The notes below the pieces were generated by a model, which saw only the letters and a program-made list of their open reading frames with translations, searched no databases and was not told where the DNA came from. Of a DNA stretch of 64,000 nt, positions 11,856 to 22,641 are shown in pieces. Position 1 is the first letter of the stretch. Each line of letters starts with the position of its first letter. Source of the DNA: Chrysogorgia sp. JL179-B06. Taxonomy: Eukaryota; Cnidaria; Anthozoa; Scleralcyonacea; Chrysogorgiidae. Where the stretch lies: NCBI GenBank assembly GCA_035772405.1, contig JAYKKM010000047.1:6586001-6650000 (forward strand), in the 5' to 3' direction. The translations under genes were made by a program, and so were the position numbers.

Positions 11856-11886
<31 letters not shown>
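11465..11886. repeat. Compound (TCTATA)n/(TCTGTA)n/(CT)n microsatellite
   Basis: TCTATA units grade into TCTGTA, then GTGTCT, CT and TA runs. All long reading frames here are translations of the repeat and are not genes. Confidence 0.97.
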
Positions 11887-11887
<1 letters not shown>

Positions 11888-11889
11888 AG

Positions 11890-12190
11890 GATAACCCTAA
11901 CACCCGTAGAGTTCCATCCCTACCCTCTGCGGGATTTGCACCATCCATCCCAGACCTCGCACGTCATGTATATAATTGTTGAGTCCAAGTACATAACATA
12001 CGTGTCTATTATATTACGGGTACGTGCATACCCTTCGTAAAAATCTGTTTATGTACTTAGAAATTAGTCGGCAATATGAAGGCCGCTTCGTCGTAGATGT
12101 TTGAACTTTATCTCGGTCAATATTTACTCGATTTCAATTCTGAAAACAGATTTGGAATTACCGAATCCAAGTACATATCAACGCTGCATG
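11890..12190 (+). repeat. Dispersed repeat family, copy 1
   Basis: Shares blocks with 57,480-57,960 and 59,320-59,830: a CCCTACCC...CCATCC start, CTATTATATTACG, CCCTTCGTAAAAA, TTTATGTACTTAGAAATT, then TTATCTCGGTCAATATTTA and GAAAACAGATTTGGAATTAC. No coding sequence. Confidence 0.75.
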
Positions 12191-12419
12191 TTTACCTGAA
12201 TTTGAGATCGCGGACCAATCCGTTTCGAAATCGCTCGGAGTAGGTCTACCGGATCTTATTCAAGAACAAGATACTTCCAATTCCCAGCCACATAACTGAC
12301 TTCGAACATTTCCAAGCAATCGCTGGCAAAACAGTTCGATTCGAACCACGAAAAGAAAGAAGACACATGCATTGGTTACATGCATGCTTCAGTTTCGCAA
12401 AGCCTGTTGAGGCCATATC

Positions 12420-12915
12420 TCGACCCCAAAAATAACAAAAATGTATTAAATATTCTGGTCTTCGTGCTTTGTCACAGCTGATGTTAAACTCATTTTGGGG
12501 TAGGTAGAAATATACGATGTACATTATAGGTGAAGAGAGAGGGTAGACATATTGAATACAGGGCTTTAAATATTTGTTCTGTTTCATTTATGTTTAACAG
12601 GGAAATTTGCACAGAAGCCCAACATGTAAAACTCGTGTCAGAGCCACAAGAATACTTCGACATGTTTCATTCGTCAGTGACGATGTCATTGATCGAACTG
12701 CAGTATGAGAACAAAGAAGAATTTGCGGAACCCAATGCCCGGACCAACGTGGTCATCGCAGCGTTCACGGCAGCTCACGCCTGCCTCAAGCTCTATAGTG
12801 TGTTGGAGAAGTTAGGAGATAGAGTATCTATATTACGATACTGACTCAGTGATCTATACGAGCAAGCATGGAGAACTGGCGCCTGAGACGGGAGTTTATC
12901 TTCGGATCAAGTGAG
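12420..12915 (+). pseudogene. Family-B DNA polymerase fragment (palm), Polinton-like lineage
   Basis: The first piece (about 12,450-12,499) ends with LMLNSFWG, the polymerase motif B of protein-primed PolBs found in cnidarian Polinton-like elements. It then meets a 101-bp stretch beginning GTAGGT (12,500) and ending TTTAACAG (12,600), which has the look of a spliceosomal intron. The second piece includes EPQEYFDMF, ARTNVVIAAFTAAHA and LKLYSVLEKLGDRV. A frame change near 12,825 separates it from YYDTDSVIY, motif C with its two catalytic aspartates. It differs clearly from the PolB of the 34-53 kb element (NNSVFGKT, FTDTDSLL), so it is another lineage. Upstream exonuclease and downstream thumb are absent. 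Confidence 0.65.
12500..12600 (+). other. Intron-like insertion in the PolB remnant
   Basis: Begins GTAGGT and ends with a pyrimidine-rich tract and TTTAACAG, contains in-frame stops, and interrupts motif B of the polymerase fragment. This is inferred to be a spliceosomal intron; no transcript evidence is available. Confidence 0.45.
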
Positions 12916-12919
12916 ATTG

Positions 12920-14560
12920 CCTTTCTTCCGAGGGTAGTTGGTAAAAGTGCGCCAAATGGTTTACTAATCTCAATAAACTTTTCTTTCCGCAGATCGGACA
13001 ATCTTTACGTGTCCGAAGCATGATGTCAACTGAATAGTTTAGTTCACTACATATAACATTTATATCGAAATTGACAAAATAGGCCCTTTGGCCCTTTTTC
13101 TGGGGATACATCCTTCAAAATGGCATCCGGGGCCTTTTTTGTGGCCCTGTGGCCCGTTTGAGAAATATACATACTATCCCCGCTCACCCCTGCCACAGGA
13201 TAAAAAATTTCATTGCAGTAAATTAAACATGAAAGACGAGCGCAAATAATATGATAAGCATTCGTTATGATGCGTTTAAAATCGCAGAACCTCTCTGATC
13301 AAAGAAAACAATGAAGATGCTCGTATTTTGAATATGTGAAGAAAATGTCCATTAGACTTAGCCTGGTACAAATAATTACATCTTAGAGCTATGCGATTAC
13401 ATATAAATCAAGGAGCGGTGAATCAGAGGTGACCATTAATATAAGTTATTTATTAATGACTCGATTTAAAAACAATCATGCATAATTAAATTCGAATTAC
13501 TCATTCCAGACGGCGCGGGTAAATATCAGACGAATTAGTCTGATGACGTCAGAGTTCCGTAGCTCTGGCACAATTCACTGGATAGTTGCGGGCATAGGCT
13601 CAAAAAAACCGCGCAGGATTTCTCTATTTACAGCCCGATTTTCAGGTTGTTTGGATAAACGCGCTGTGATTGGTGGGATTTTCAATTTCGTGACGCGTAC
13701 ACGCGACCCCCCGTTGTTCACATTGCACTCATGGCTTCGACCCGTGCTTCGAGATCGACTTGTTATGTATAATCTAGACGATGTTTTATCACCATTTGAT
13801 CAAAATAAGTTCATGGATACATCCACAGTGCAGAGAAGTTAAAAAGTGCTGGCTATCAAAGAAGTGCTGGCTATCCAAATCCAAGTAAGTTTGGGGCAAA
13901 TATATCATGTCTCGCGCTGCGAAATTCTGTTCGGTTTCGTATTTCAACTTGCTGTTCTACAATCGCATTTCTTTGCTTTTTCATACCCAAAATGTTTCTT
14001 TTTATATGCAAAATATGTCTTAGACTTATATATGCATGATAATACAGTAGTTTTACGGCTGAGTGGTCTGTAATGTAAATTTGAACCACATTTGAATAGC
14101 GTGTTTGTTTGATGTTTTGACGCGCACATGATATGCTACAGGCTACAGAATAATTATCTTCGGTTCGCTTGCTTGCGCCTAAGTTGAAGGTTTTCTATTT
14201 GACCATGTGGCTTCTTTATATTCCCCGTAGTTGTAGAAAGATAGAAAACACTCGGATATACAGCTGATAAAAGTTTTCGAAATCAAATAACTATATGAAC
14301 CCATGACATATGACACTATAATAACACAAAACCATGTATACATACATTGTATGATTGTAATAACCATGTAACAACAGTCAACAAATCACAAAAATATAAA
14401 GCAGCTATTATGCTTGGCTATTATGTTTACAGGGTTTTGTTTTATTTAGTGACAATCGTCATCCTTTCGAGAATCCATAGGAGTAACACATGTAAAAATC
14501 TTACAGGTTGTATTTGTAACAAGGTTGTTGGTTCAACATGCCTGTAACAGCATAATGTCA
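12920..14560. other. Gene-free stretch
   Basis: Frames at 13,543-13,842 and 13,846-14,073 have no recognised domain. A short direct repeat (AAGTGCTGGCTATC) sits at 13,844-13,876. Nothing else is supported. Confidence 0.35.
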
Positions 14561-14915
14561 ACATGATAGATCAGGACTGCTAAAATAATAGCACGGTTCA
14601 AGCATGTTTCAACATGTTGTGACAGGCTTGTTGAATCGACAGTCGTTATTCATGCATGTGAGAACATGCAAAAACCAGCTTGATAGAACAACCAAGTTCA
14701 TGGCTGTTGTATAACAATGCTGTTCAACCTTGTTATTTCATCATGCTCTGACAACATGTTGTATCATATATGAACAATGTTGTTCAACACTGTTCAAGCC
14801 TGTTCAAGCATCAGCCATGAACAATACTGATTCAACATCCATGAACAGGCCTGTTTACAACCCTGTTCAAGCTGGCCAGCTCAACCCTGTTCAAGCCTGC
14901 CAATATCAACCAATG
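14560..14915. repeat. Degenerate TGTTCAA/CAACATG repeat region
   Basis: The words GTTCAAGC, CAACATG and TGTTCAAC recur about every 15-30 bp without a fixed period. Confidence 0.6.
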
Positions 14916-15016
14916 TATTTTAGCCTATACACAGGTAGAAACAGACTGTGCGTTTTTACGTGTGTAGTATGTTGTGCCATACAACTGACTATCCATCATA
15001 CAGTATAATTCCATTG

Positions 15017-16300
15017 TTCAATTTCAGTCACATTTGCTGTACATATTGCCAATTTCACAATGCAACTTATTCTATTCAAATATTTACTATGTCACCAATT
15101 ATATTCAATGCAGTCGAGTTTCCATGTAAACATTAGAGTTATTATGTAACGTACAATAATTTATGTGATTTATGCTCGTTTATGCAAACCATTTCAGTCT
15201 TATATATGTGTATAACAACATTTTGAAAAGCTAACTGATACTAATTCATTATGAGTATAGTTTTACTAACCTTTACATGATAATATTATGCCTTTGAGAA
15301 GCTATAGTCGGTCAATATGGAATATTGTCAATATGGAATATTGTCAATATGGAATATTGTCCATTTCCGCCATTTCAGGGTTGTGTATACTAAAACGGCT
15401 CTAACCTTTTTTCCATTTGTTCAATGTCAGTCATATTTGCTGTACATATTGCCAATATCACAATGTAACTTATTATATTCAAATATTTACTATGTCACCA
15501 ATTATATACAATGCAGTCAAGTTTCCATGTAAATATTAGAGTTATTACTATGCAACGTACAGTAATTTATGCGATTTATGCTGATTTACGCAAACCATTT
15601 CAGTCTTATATATGTGTGTAACAACATTTTGAAAAGCTAACTGATACTAATTCATTATGAGTATAGTTTTACTAACCTTTACATGATATTATGCCTTTGA
15701 GGAGCTATAGTCGGTCAATATGGAATATTGTCCATTTCCGCCATTTTGGGGTTGTGTACTAAAACGGCTCTAACCTTTTTTCCATTTGTTCAATGTCAGT
15801 CATATTTGCTGTACATATTGCCAATATCACAATGTAACTTATTCTATTCAAATATTTACTATGTCACCAATTATATTCAATGCAGTCGAGTTTCCATGTA
15901 AACATTAGAGTTATTACTATGTAACGTATAGTAATTTATGTGATTTATGCTGATTTATGCAAACCATTTCAGTCTTATATATGTGTGTAACAACATTTTT
16001 GAAAAGCTAACTGACACTAATTCATTATGAGTATAGTTTTACTAACTTTTACATGATATTTATATGCCTTTGAGAAGCTCTAGTCGGTCAATGTGGAATA
16101 TTGTCATTTTCCACCATTTTAGGGTCGTGTACTAAAACGGCTCTAACTTTTTTTCCATTTGTTCAATTTCAGTCATATTTGTTGTACATATTGCCAATAT
16201 CACAAGATAAGTTTTTGGTTATGGATGTTTGGATAGTATTACCCAGTATACAAGCTAGACCAGTTTTTCATACACACTTTAGTGTCATTACATCATTAAC
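15017..16300. repeat. Satellite of ~370-400 bp, just over three units
   Basis: The word TTCAATKTCAGTCAYATTTG starts units at 15,017, 15,420, 15,789 and 16,162, giving spacings of 403, 369 and 373 bp. The first unit is longer because CAATATGGAATATTGT is triplicated near 15,315-15,360. The last unit breaks off about 45 bp in. Confidence 0.92.
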
Positions 16301-16309
16301 ATGTTAATT

Positions 16310-17195
16310 TATGCTAATTTATGCTATATATATTTCATTTTGGGCGGACCAAATATCGAAATTCTGAAAGCCCATCACATATCCTTTCAGAAAAGGTATA
16401 GCTTTCTATATAGTTCTAAATAATTGCTGAGAAAATAAATGGACATTGACACTGGTCAATTTTCATTGATTTTACCACAGTCAAGAATGAGTGTTTATTC
16501 CGAACCCTTTCCCCCCCTTGCACCCCTTCTTTTAGTTTTGGATTCATTCTATTATAAATCGAAAATAAACAGCCAACAGTGTGGATGCCTGGATGACCGA
16601 GTGGTTTAGAGCGCTGGGCGTTAAATCCCGAGATAACGTTGGTTTAATTATATCCCCAGAAAACGTGGATGCGTATCCCACACAATGAATAAATTAGACG
16701 ATTTCAAAGTTGATAACATTATATTATTATGTTTTCCTATTTACAAACACACGAATTTAAATTATTTACAAACACGCTAAAAACCGTAAGGAACTGTGTT
16801 AAAATTATCTACAATGTCTCGTTTATTATATTATACACTACCCTATAATCTTTATGTTGTTGTTTCGTTATAACTTGCTTTGTACTGCTGTCCGTAGTAA
16901 TTTTATATGGGATTTCCACACATACTTTTGGTTCACATACACCGTTAAAATTAACCGTTTGTAATGTTCGATAATTTAAAGTAACCCGTCGTATTTTACA
17001 ACAGGTTTTACCGCTACTAAGTTGATAACCATAATGTTTCGGTCCTCCTGAAACAAAAGTGGTGATATAGCCAGAGTTTGTACTATAGATTTAGAAACGC
17101 TTTTGAAAGAATTACATATAGACTCCTTCGAAATACAAAACGTACTAAAAAGTGGTATAAACAATGTTCAAGAATCTTCAAATCTAATTTGAACC
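16310..17195. other. Spacer upstream of the integrase fragment
   Basis: Apart from the tRNA-like piece, no feature was recognised. A minus-strand frame at 16,976-17,164 has no known domain. Confidence 0.3.
16588..16665 (+). other. tRNA-derived fragment (Ser/Leu-like A box)
   Basis: GGATGACCGAGTGGTTTAGA resembles the 5-prime half of a type II tRNA including the A box. The following sequence does not fold into a full cloverleaf and the B box is decayed (GGTTTAATTAT). It is probably a tRNA pseudogene or the head of a SINE. Confidence 0.4.
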
Positions 17196-17330
17196 ATGTA
17201 TTCCATACAGTTAACACATCCTTTTGGGCTCTTGGATTCGTTGAGTAAAGCAAACAATGGCTATAAATACATTTTAACTGTCATTGATGTCTTATCCAAG
17301 TATGCGTGGAAATATTTACACAAGAAGATA
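17196..17330 (+). pseudogene. Retroviral-type integrase fragment, Polinton-like
   Basis: The frame contains LSKANNGYKYILTVIDVLSK followed by YAWKYLHKK. The S-K-x-N-x-G-Y-K/W-x-I-L-T segment with its second-strand aspartate is typical of integrases of Polinton type and their domesticated relatives. The first catalytic aspartate region is altered and everything after the first ~45 residues is lost. It ends just before a TTAA-flanked MITE at 17,384. Confidence 0.55.
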
Positions 17331-17383
17331 AACTATATTAAAAACCGTTCATTTTATTCCCTAATACTCATTATTTGTGTTAA

Positions 17384-17911
17384 AGGGAAATGGCAATAAA
17401 AATTTTTTTTGTCTCATTTGAAAGAACATTAAAAATGATATATGAAGACCTTTTACAGATTTTCCATATCGTTCTTGGTTCTGTAAATATTTCACTTCTT
17501 TTTAACAAAGAACATTGAACATTCCGCCATCTTGGATATGCATAACCACCTTGGATATGCGTGACGTCACAACCAGGTTAGAAATGTTTTTTATATCAGC
17601 AATTATCGAGTCATTATAGATGCTAAATCGTAGTTGTTTTGGGTGTTGTATACTTTTAAGTGAACTAGCAATCTATTTGAACGCATTCCACTGATATTTG
17701 GGCAATTATTTACAACTTTTAGAATGTTTACCCAGGTTTTGACGTCACTTAATTAGATCTAATTATAAAACAAGATGGCGGATTGCAGATATTTTTGTTC
17801 ACAGATATTTCAAAAATTAAGGAAGTTACGGGGAAATTTTAAAAGGTCTTCATATATTATTTTAAATGTTCTTTCAAATGAGACAAAAAAATTTTTTATT
17901 GCCATTTCCCT
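17384..17911. mobile_element. TTAA-flanked MITE A with ~80-bp terminal inverted repeats
   Basis: The element begins AGGGAAATGGCAATAAAAA and ends with its reverse complement (TTATTGCCATTTCCCT). TTAA lies on both sides (17,380-17,383 and 17,912-17,915). Inverted similarity extends over about 80 bp. TTAA target duplication is the mark of piggyBac-type elements. There is no coding capacity. Confidence 0.85.
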
Positions 17912-17915
17912 TTAA

Positions 17916-18361
17916 CTCTTTCCCTACGGGCGCAGTTAAAATGGGTCACTGAAGACCCGCAAAGTCGTCAATCGAAAAACACGGCACACGGTAACGCAAG
18001 ATTAAAAATTGAAATTCGACAAGCGCCAGGAACATGAAATCCACGCACACGCCAAGTTTGATTTGATTTCATAAACAACTCTGCGATTGGTGGCATTTTG
18101 AGTTTTCAAGATGCTACGCGGGCGTGAAAGATGGCCTTTTCTGGAAAAATGTAAATTTTTCAACCTGATTTATGATAATTAATGCTAATTTATATTAACA
18201 TAATGTGTTTTGTTCGGGAAATTTAAAAGAACAAGTAAAAGCCGGTTTATTGGGCTTCCAGAAAATGTATAGCTTTCGCAACAGTTATGGTTATTTCAAG
18301 AGATATCAATAGAACAACGTGGTCGTTCAATTTTTGATGTTTTTCAGCCGTAAGGAAAGAG
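17916..18361. mobile_element. TTAA-flanked MITE B, copy 1 (446 bp)
   Basis: Begins CTCTTTCCCTACGG and ends CCGTAAGGAAAGAG, between TTAA at 17,912-17,915 and 18,362-18,365. Copy 2 at 18,817 is the same length and almost identical. Its left TTAA is also the right TTAA of MITE A, so one element inserted at the edge of the other. Confidence 0.9.
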
Positions 18362-18365
18362 TTAA

Positions 18366-18812
18366 TAAGCAATAATAGGTAAATTGAAAATAATTATCTG
18401 TTGAATTGAAAATAATCAAAGTAAATACAGTTTAACAAAGCAAAAAAAAGGTCAGTGACAAAAAATGAACCCCCTTCTCTGCTCCCCCCTACCCCCCTCA
18501 ATAATGAGAGGAATTATGTAAGGGTTACCCGAAGCAGAGTCTCTGCAGAGATCCCACCCGCACCGGTCCACCCGCACGGGAGCTCATACTTTTAAATATA
18601 TACGCAAGCTATCTATACACTACAAAGACAATACGTTCTATGCATGTGGGTCAAAAAGGTCAAAATTCACCGTGTTTAGAAATGTAGGAAATAATTCACC
18701 AAATTTGTTAAAAATTTGATATGTGTGTTGTTTAGCCGACTTATAACGATGATGAAAAATTCAGGCGAAAATATAAAATTGATCGATGCGAAAAAATATC
18801 GACCATTGTATA
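18366..18812. other. Spacer between the two MITE B copies
   Basis: Contains poly-A and C-rich low-complexity tracts (near 18,445 and 18,480-18,500) and no recognised feature. Confidence 0.4.
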
Positions 18813-18816
18813 TTAA

Positions 18817-19262
18817 CTCTTTCCCTACGGGCGCAGTTAAAATGGGTCACTGAAGACCCGCAAAGTCGTCAATCGAAAAACACGGCACACGGTAACGCAA
18901 GATTAAAAATTGAAATTCGACAAGCGCCAGGAACATGAAATCCACGCACACGCCAAGTTTGATTTAATTTCATAAACAACTCTGCGATTGGTGGCATTTT
19001 GAGTTTTCAAGATGCTACGCGGGCGTGAAAGATGGCCTTTTCTGGAAAAATGTAAATTTTTCAACCTGATTTATGATAATTAATGCTAATTTATATTAAC
19101 ATAATGTGTTTTGTTCGGGAAATTTAAAAGAACAAGTAAAAGCCGGTTTATTGGGCTTCCAGAAAATGTATAGCTTTCGCAACAGTTATGGTTATTTCAA
19201 GAGATATCAATAGAACAACGTGGTCGTTCAATTTTTGATGTTTTTCAGCCGTAAGGAAAGAG
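18817..19262. mobile_element. TTAA-flanked MITE B, copy 2 (446 bp)
   Basis: Same ends, length and orientation as copy 1, between TTAA at 18,813-18,816 and 19,263-19,266. The copies differ at a base near 18,965 (TTTGATTTAATTTC versus TTTGATTTGATTTC). Near identity implies recent mobilisation by a TTAA-specific transposase encoded elsewhere. Confidence 0.9.
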
Positions 19263-19369
19263 TTAAGCAGTCACTAAAATTAATATAACGCGTGGTACGA
19301 ATGTTTAGTCCCCTAACTCCATATAGCAAGTCCTTCGACTGTGCAACGTTATTTAATACGACTTTGAGT

Positions 19370-19850
19370 CATTGAGCCATTGAATCCCATAGAATCTCAT
19401 AGAATCTTAATGAGTCCCAATGACTCCCGGATTGAAACCTATGAATCCTAATATATCCAAGATTGAATCCAAAAGAAACCATTAAATCCCAATGATTGAA
19501 TCATCAATTCATCTTGAATCAATTTTTGAATCAATTCATCTTGAATCCCAATGAACATCAAATTGAATCCTAGTGAATCCTACTGACTCATTTAATCATT
19601 TGAATCCTACTGAATAATTTAATCATTTGAATCCTACTGAATCATATTTAATCAATTCTTGAATCCTTTTGAATCAATAATTGAATTATTAAATCATCTT
19701 GAATCCCAATGAACATCAAATTGAATCCAAGTGAATGCTACTGAATCATTGAATAATTTGAATCCTACTGAATCGTTTGAATCTGACTGAATCATTGAAT
19801 TATCTGAATAACTAAATAATTTTGAATCATTGAATCATTTTGAATGTTCA
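19370..19850. repeat. Degenerate GAATCCTACTGAATCATT minisatellite
   Basis: The words TGAATC, GAATCCTA and AATCATTTGAATCCTACTGA recur throughout with variable spacing. Confidence 0.85.
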
Positions 19851-20228
19851 TACAAATCAACGTAAACATATGTAAACTAAAATAAATATCTGTTTTTAAA
19901 ACCCCAAATCTGTGTCGCATAGTAATAAGGTTTTATCTACTGTATCTCCACAAGGGGCCCTTTTGTTTCGATTTCACTTTTTATGATTTGTTTGATGACG
20001 CATTACGAGACATAGCTACCATTGTTTCTACACGTGCTTTCTGGAGAAATATGCAAATATCAGTCTTATCTATAGGCAACCTAGCAACGCTTAATTGAAC
20101 GTAATAACCAGCTTTAGTTTATGCTATCAAACAATTCCCGATATTGATGAAGAGAGATTTGTTAATATAAAGCGATAAGTTATCCTTATCGATGTCAATA
20201 CCATTTCTCCTTAATTCGTCCCAAATCA

Positions 20229-20320
20229 TATAATTGAGCTGCAGTTAACTGAATTATTTATACTATGTTTATTTCCATAAACATAGTATAAATAATTCAG
20301 TTAACTGCAGCTCAATTATA
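20229..20320. repeat. Perfect palindrome, 44-bp arms with 4-nt loop
   Basis: TATAATTGAGCTGCAGTTAA at 20,229 is repeated inverted, ending at 20,320, and all 44 bp match by eye. The loop is TTCC (20,273-20,276). It could be a very young inverted duplication, a foldback or a hairpin RNA. Confidence 0.9.
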
Positions 20321-20329
20321 TACGCGTGG

Positions 20330-21165
20330 CTTCTATTGTGTGTTGAGTTGCATGTATTAATCATTTAATTACACTTAATGGCTCCCACGTTTTTGTCTAT
20401 GATCATGCGGACAAATTTATTCAAGCTGCTAAATTTAGCCCGTTTTATATCCTCGTTCTAACTCCTCGCTCGGTTGTTCTCTATGGATTACTTTCTATAA
20501 AAAGTAATAATACGGCCACAATGGATAGGGTTCTTCACTTTGTAGATGCGGTAAAAACACAGGTTCAGTCGAACGCTGAACCCACAGGTTCAGTCTAACG
20601 CTTAGGCAATCGTACAACTCTCGAAGAGATGGAATAATTAATTAAATTTAGGGTTATAAAGGTGGAAGAGGTTAGGGTTAGGGGTCTATGATGGAAATAC
20701 TAAATAGTGTTGCAAGATAAAAAGGGCATCCGCCTACACATATTGACTCATCGGATATTTTTCACTATCGTCCTGCATTTTGGAACGTTTTCTTATCTGT
20801 ATTCATATAATAATTATATTGATTAAGCATGGCAAGTTTTTGATTCCGTATCAAAAACTTACAATGCTTTGGCGTCGCTAAAATTTGTGTTGAATGGCAA
20901 CGTTACACATAAATCAACGTGAGTGAAGACGCATTTACACGATGCGACAAACATACGCACAATTAAATATATTTATAATTAATTCCAGTTGATAGTTAAT
21001 ATAAGACAAACTAGAAAAAAATCGAACGCGCGACATTTTTCGCCAAGTGAAAATCCAGCCTAAATCGACTTATTTTGGCGACCTCTTTTTGTTGCACATG
21101 TCCCAAGGAAGTTGAAGGATTTCAACTTTCCACGCAACATTCTCATGTCGCAAAAAAACCTCGTT
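20330..21165. other. Gene-free stretch with small repeats
   Basis: Contains a direct repeat CACAGGTTCAGTC(G/T)AACGCT at 20,558-20,605 and a hairpin at 20,824-20,867 (AAGCATGGCAAGTTTTTGAT inverted with mismatches). No gene was recognised. Confidence 0.4.
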
Positions 21166-21170
21166 AATAT

Positions 21171-21308
21171 TGTAACGTCTTTACAAGTATGAATATCTTT
21201 ATTGAACTCCGAACAACCACATGGTTGCCCACATATATACAGACAGACCGGAAGCGGAAATACATAATCAATCAACATCATAACATATCTAATATACATA
21301 TCGTTACA
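21171..21308 (-). repeat. 3-prime LTR of the gypsy element, 138 bp
   Basis: On the minus strand it runs from TGTAACGATATG to AAAGACGTTACA, with the TG...CA ends of an LTR. It contains an AATAAA polyadenylation signal (near 21,203) and follows directly after a purine tract AAGAAAAGGGAGGA. It is very short for this class. Confidence 0.75.
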
Positions 21309-21837
21309 TCCTCCCTTTTCTTAAATGGTATTGATTGCTTTATAATTATGTACTTATCCTAGATAATATAGTAAGACAAAAATTTTTTTAAAGGTTTTCA
21401 TTTACAAGTATAACTTAATATAATAACTAATAAGCAAATGTAAAATATATAACGAATGTCAAATAACGACTAATCAATTTAACGGTTCACAATTATCTAA
21501 TTAACGTCACTATAACTTAACTTCTGAATTGTCATGTAGTAAAGTCTTGATATCGGTTGGGTTTTCTAACAACTCTTCCGCTCCGTGTTCTCTGTTGACC
21601 ATCTGATATGACAGGTGTTATTCTTGCAGTTGTCAAAGGTTCTGTAAGAGTATTGTTATCTCCAGGTTGTGCAGGTCTTTCAACAAGTAGTCGAGTAACT
21701 GCAGGTTTTACACTTGGTCGTTGAACATTGGAACTTGTAGCACTTTCTTCAGGGTGTACTTCAATAACAGACTGTTGAACATCACAGGTGGTGGTTGTAC
21801 TTTCTTCAGGTTGTTCTCTTGAACGTCTAAGATGCTT
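21309..21837 (-). other. Polypurine tract and 3-prime tail of the gypsy element
   Basis: The purine tract abuts the LTR at 21,309-21,322. The rest is AT-rich untranslated sequence. At about 21,545-21,837 lies a low-complexity Thr/Pro/Glu-rich tail read in line with the integrase after its stop, ending around RSGRVVRKPNRY, a common C-terminal motif of gypsy Pol. Confidence 0.6.
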
Positions 21838-22629
21838 TCAGTTCCGTCTGTACACTCGACCATCTTCTGTTCGCACCTGATAAGATCGAATGTCCACTTT
21901 CCATTCAACACTAGCTCGCACCCATGGCTTTCGTTTCTCTGCTAGCTTTAACGGCTTGATACGAACCAGATCACCTTCTTTCAACTCTGGTAATTCCTTT
22001 GAACCCCTGTTGTAATAGTAGGCTTGTTTGCTCTTTTGTACCAATAACTTATGATCGACATTCCTTGGAATTGCAGGCTTTAGCAAACTCTTTGCCATTG
22101 GAATCAACGCTCTAGTCCGTCGGAACAAGAGTCGTTGTGCTGGTGAATATCCAACACCCTCGCTTGGAGTATTACGCCAATCTAACAGCGACAAATACGG
22201 ATCTCCTCCACTGTCTTTCGCTTTCTTTAGCAACCGTTTCGCTGTTCGCACTGCATTCTCTGCTTTTCCATTCGATTTCGGATACCCCGGAGAACTTGTG
22301 ATATGTTCAAACTCAAATCCTCTTGCAAATTCCTGGAAGGCTTCTGAACTGTATGGCGGTCCATTATCCGTTACTAGTTGTTCTGGAACTCCAAATCTGG
22401 CAAAATGTGACTTCATCTTTCCAATGACCTCCTCACTGGTTTTACTTCTGAGTTTATCCAACTCAAAGAAATTAGAAAAATAGTCAACTGTCACTAAATA
22501 GTCACTCCCTTCAAACTCAAGTAGGTCACTACCAACCTTTTCCCATGGTCGTTCTGGACATGCATGACTAATTAGTGATTCCTTAGGCTGATCTTGCGGA
22601 TAGGCGTTGCACGTGGAACAACTGGACAC
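21838..22629 (-). pseudogene. Gypsy integrase core and C-terminal domain
   Basis: Contains the end of the zinc-binding domain (SCSTCNA), then the catalytic core. First aspartate is in GSDLLEFEGSDYLVTVDYFS, second in VTDNGPPYSSEAFQEF, and the glutamate in GYPKSNGKAENAVRTAKRLL, giving an intact D,D,E triad. A C-terminal segment (KEGDLVRIKPL, WKVDIRSYQVRTEDGRVYRRN) follows. The frame is the same as the RNase H segment but is cut off from it by an in-frame TAG near 22,640. A TGA ends the frame at 21,838. Integrase would join retrotransposon cDNA to host DNA, but this copy is split from the rest of Pol. Confidence 0.85.
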
Positions 22630-22641
22630 GTACTCGGTCAG

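Noticed and set aside
11595..12040. Long frames of YLYLYL, VSVSVS or IQIQIQ composition
   Set aside because: Artefacts of the TCTATA/TCTGTA microsatellite.
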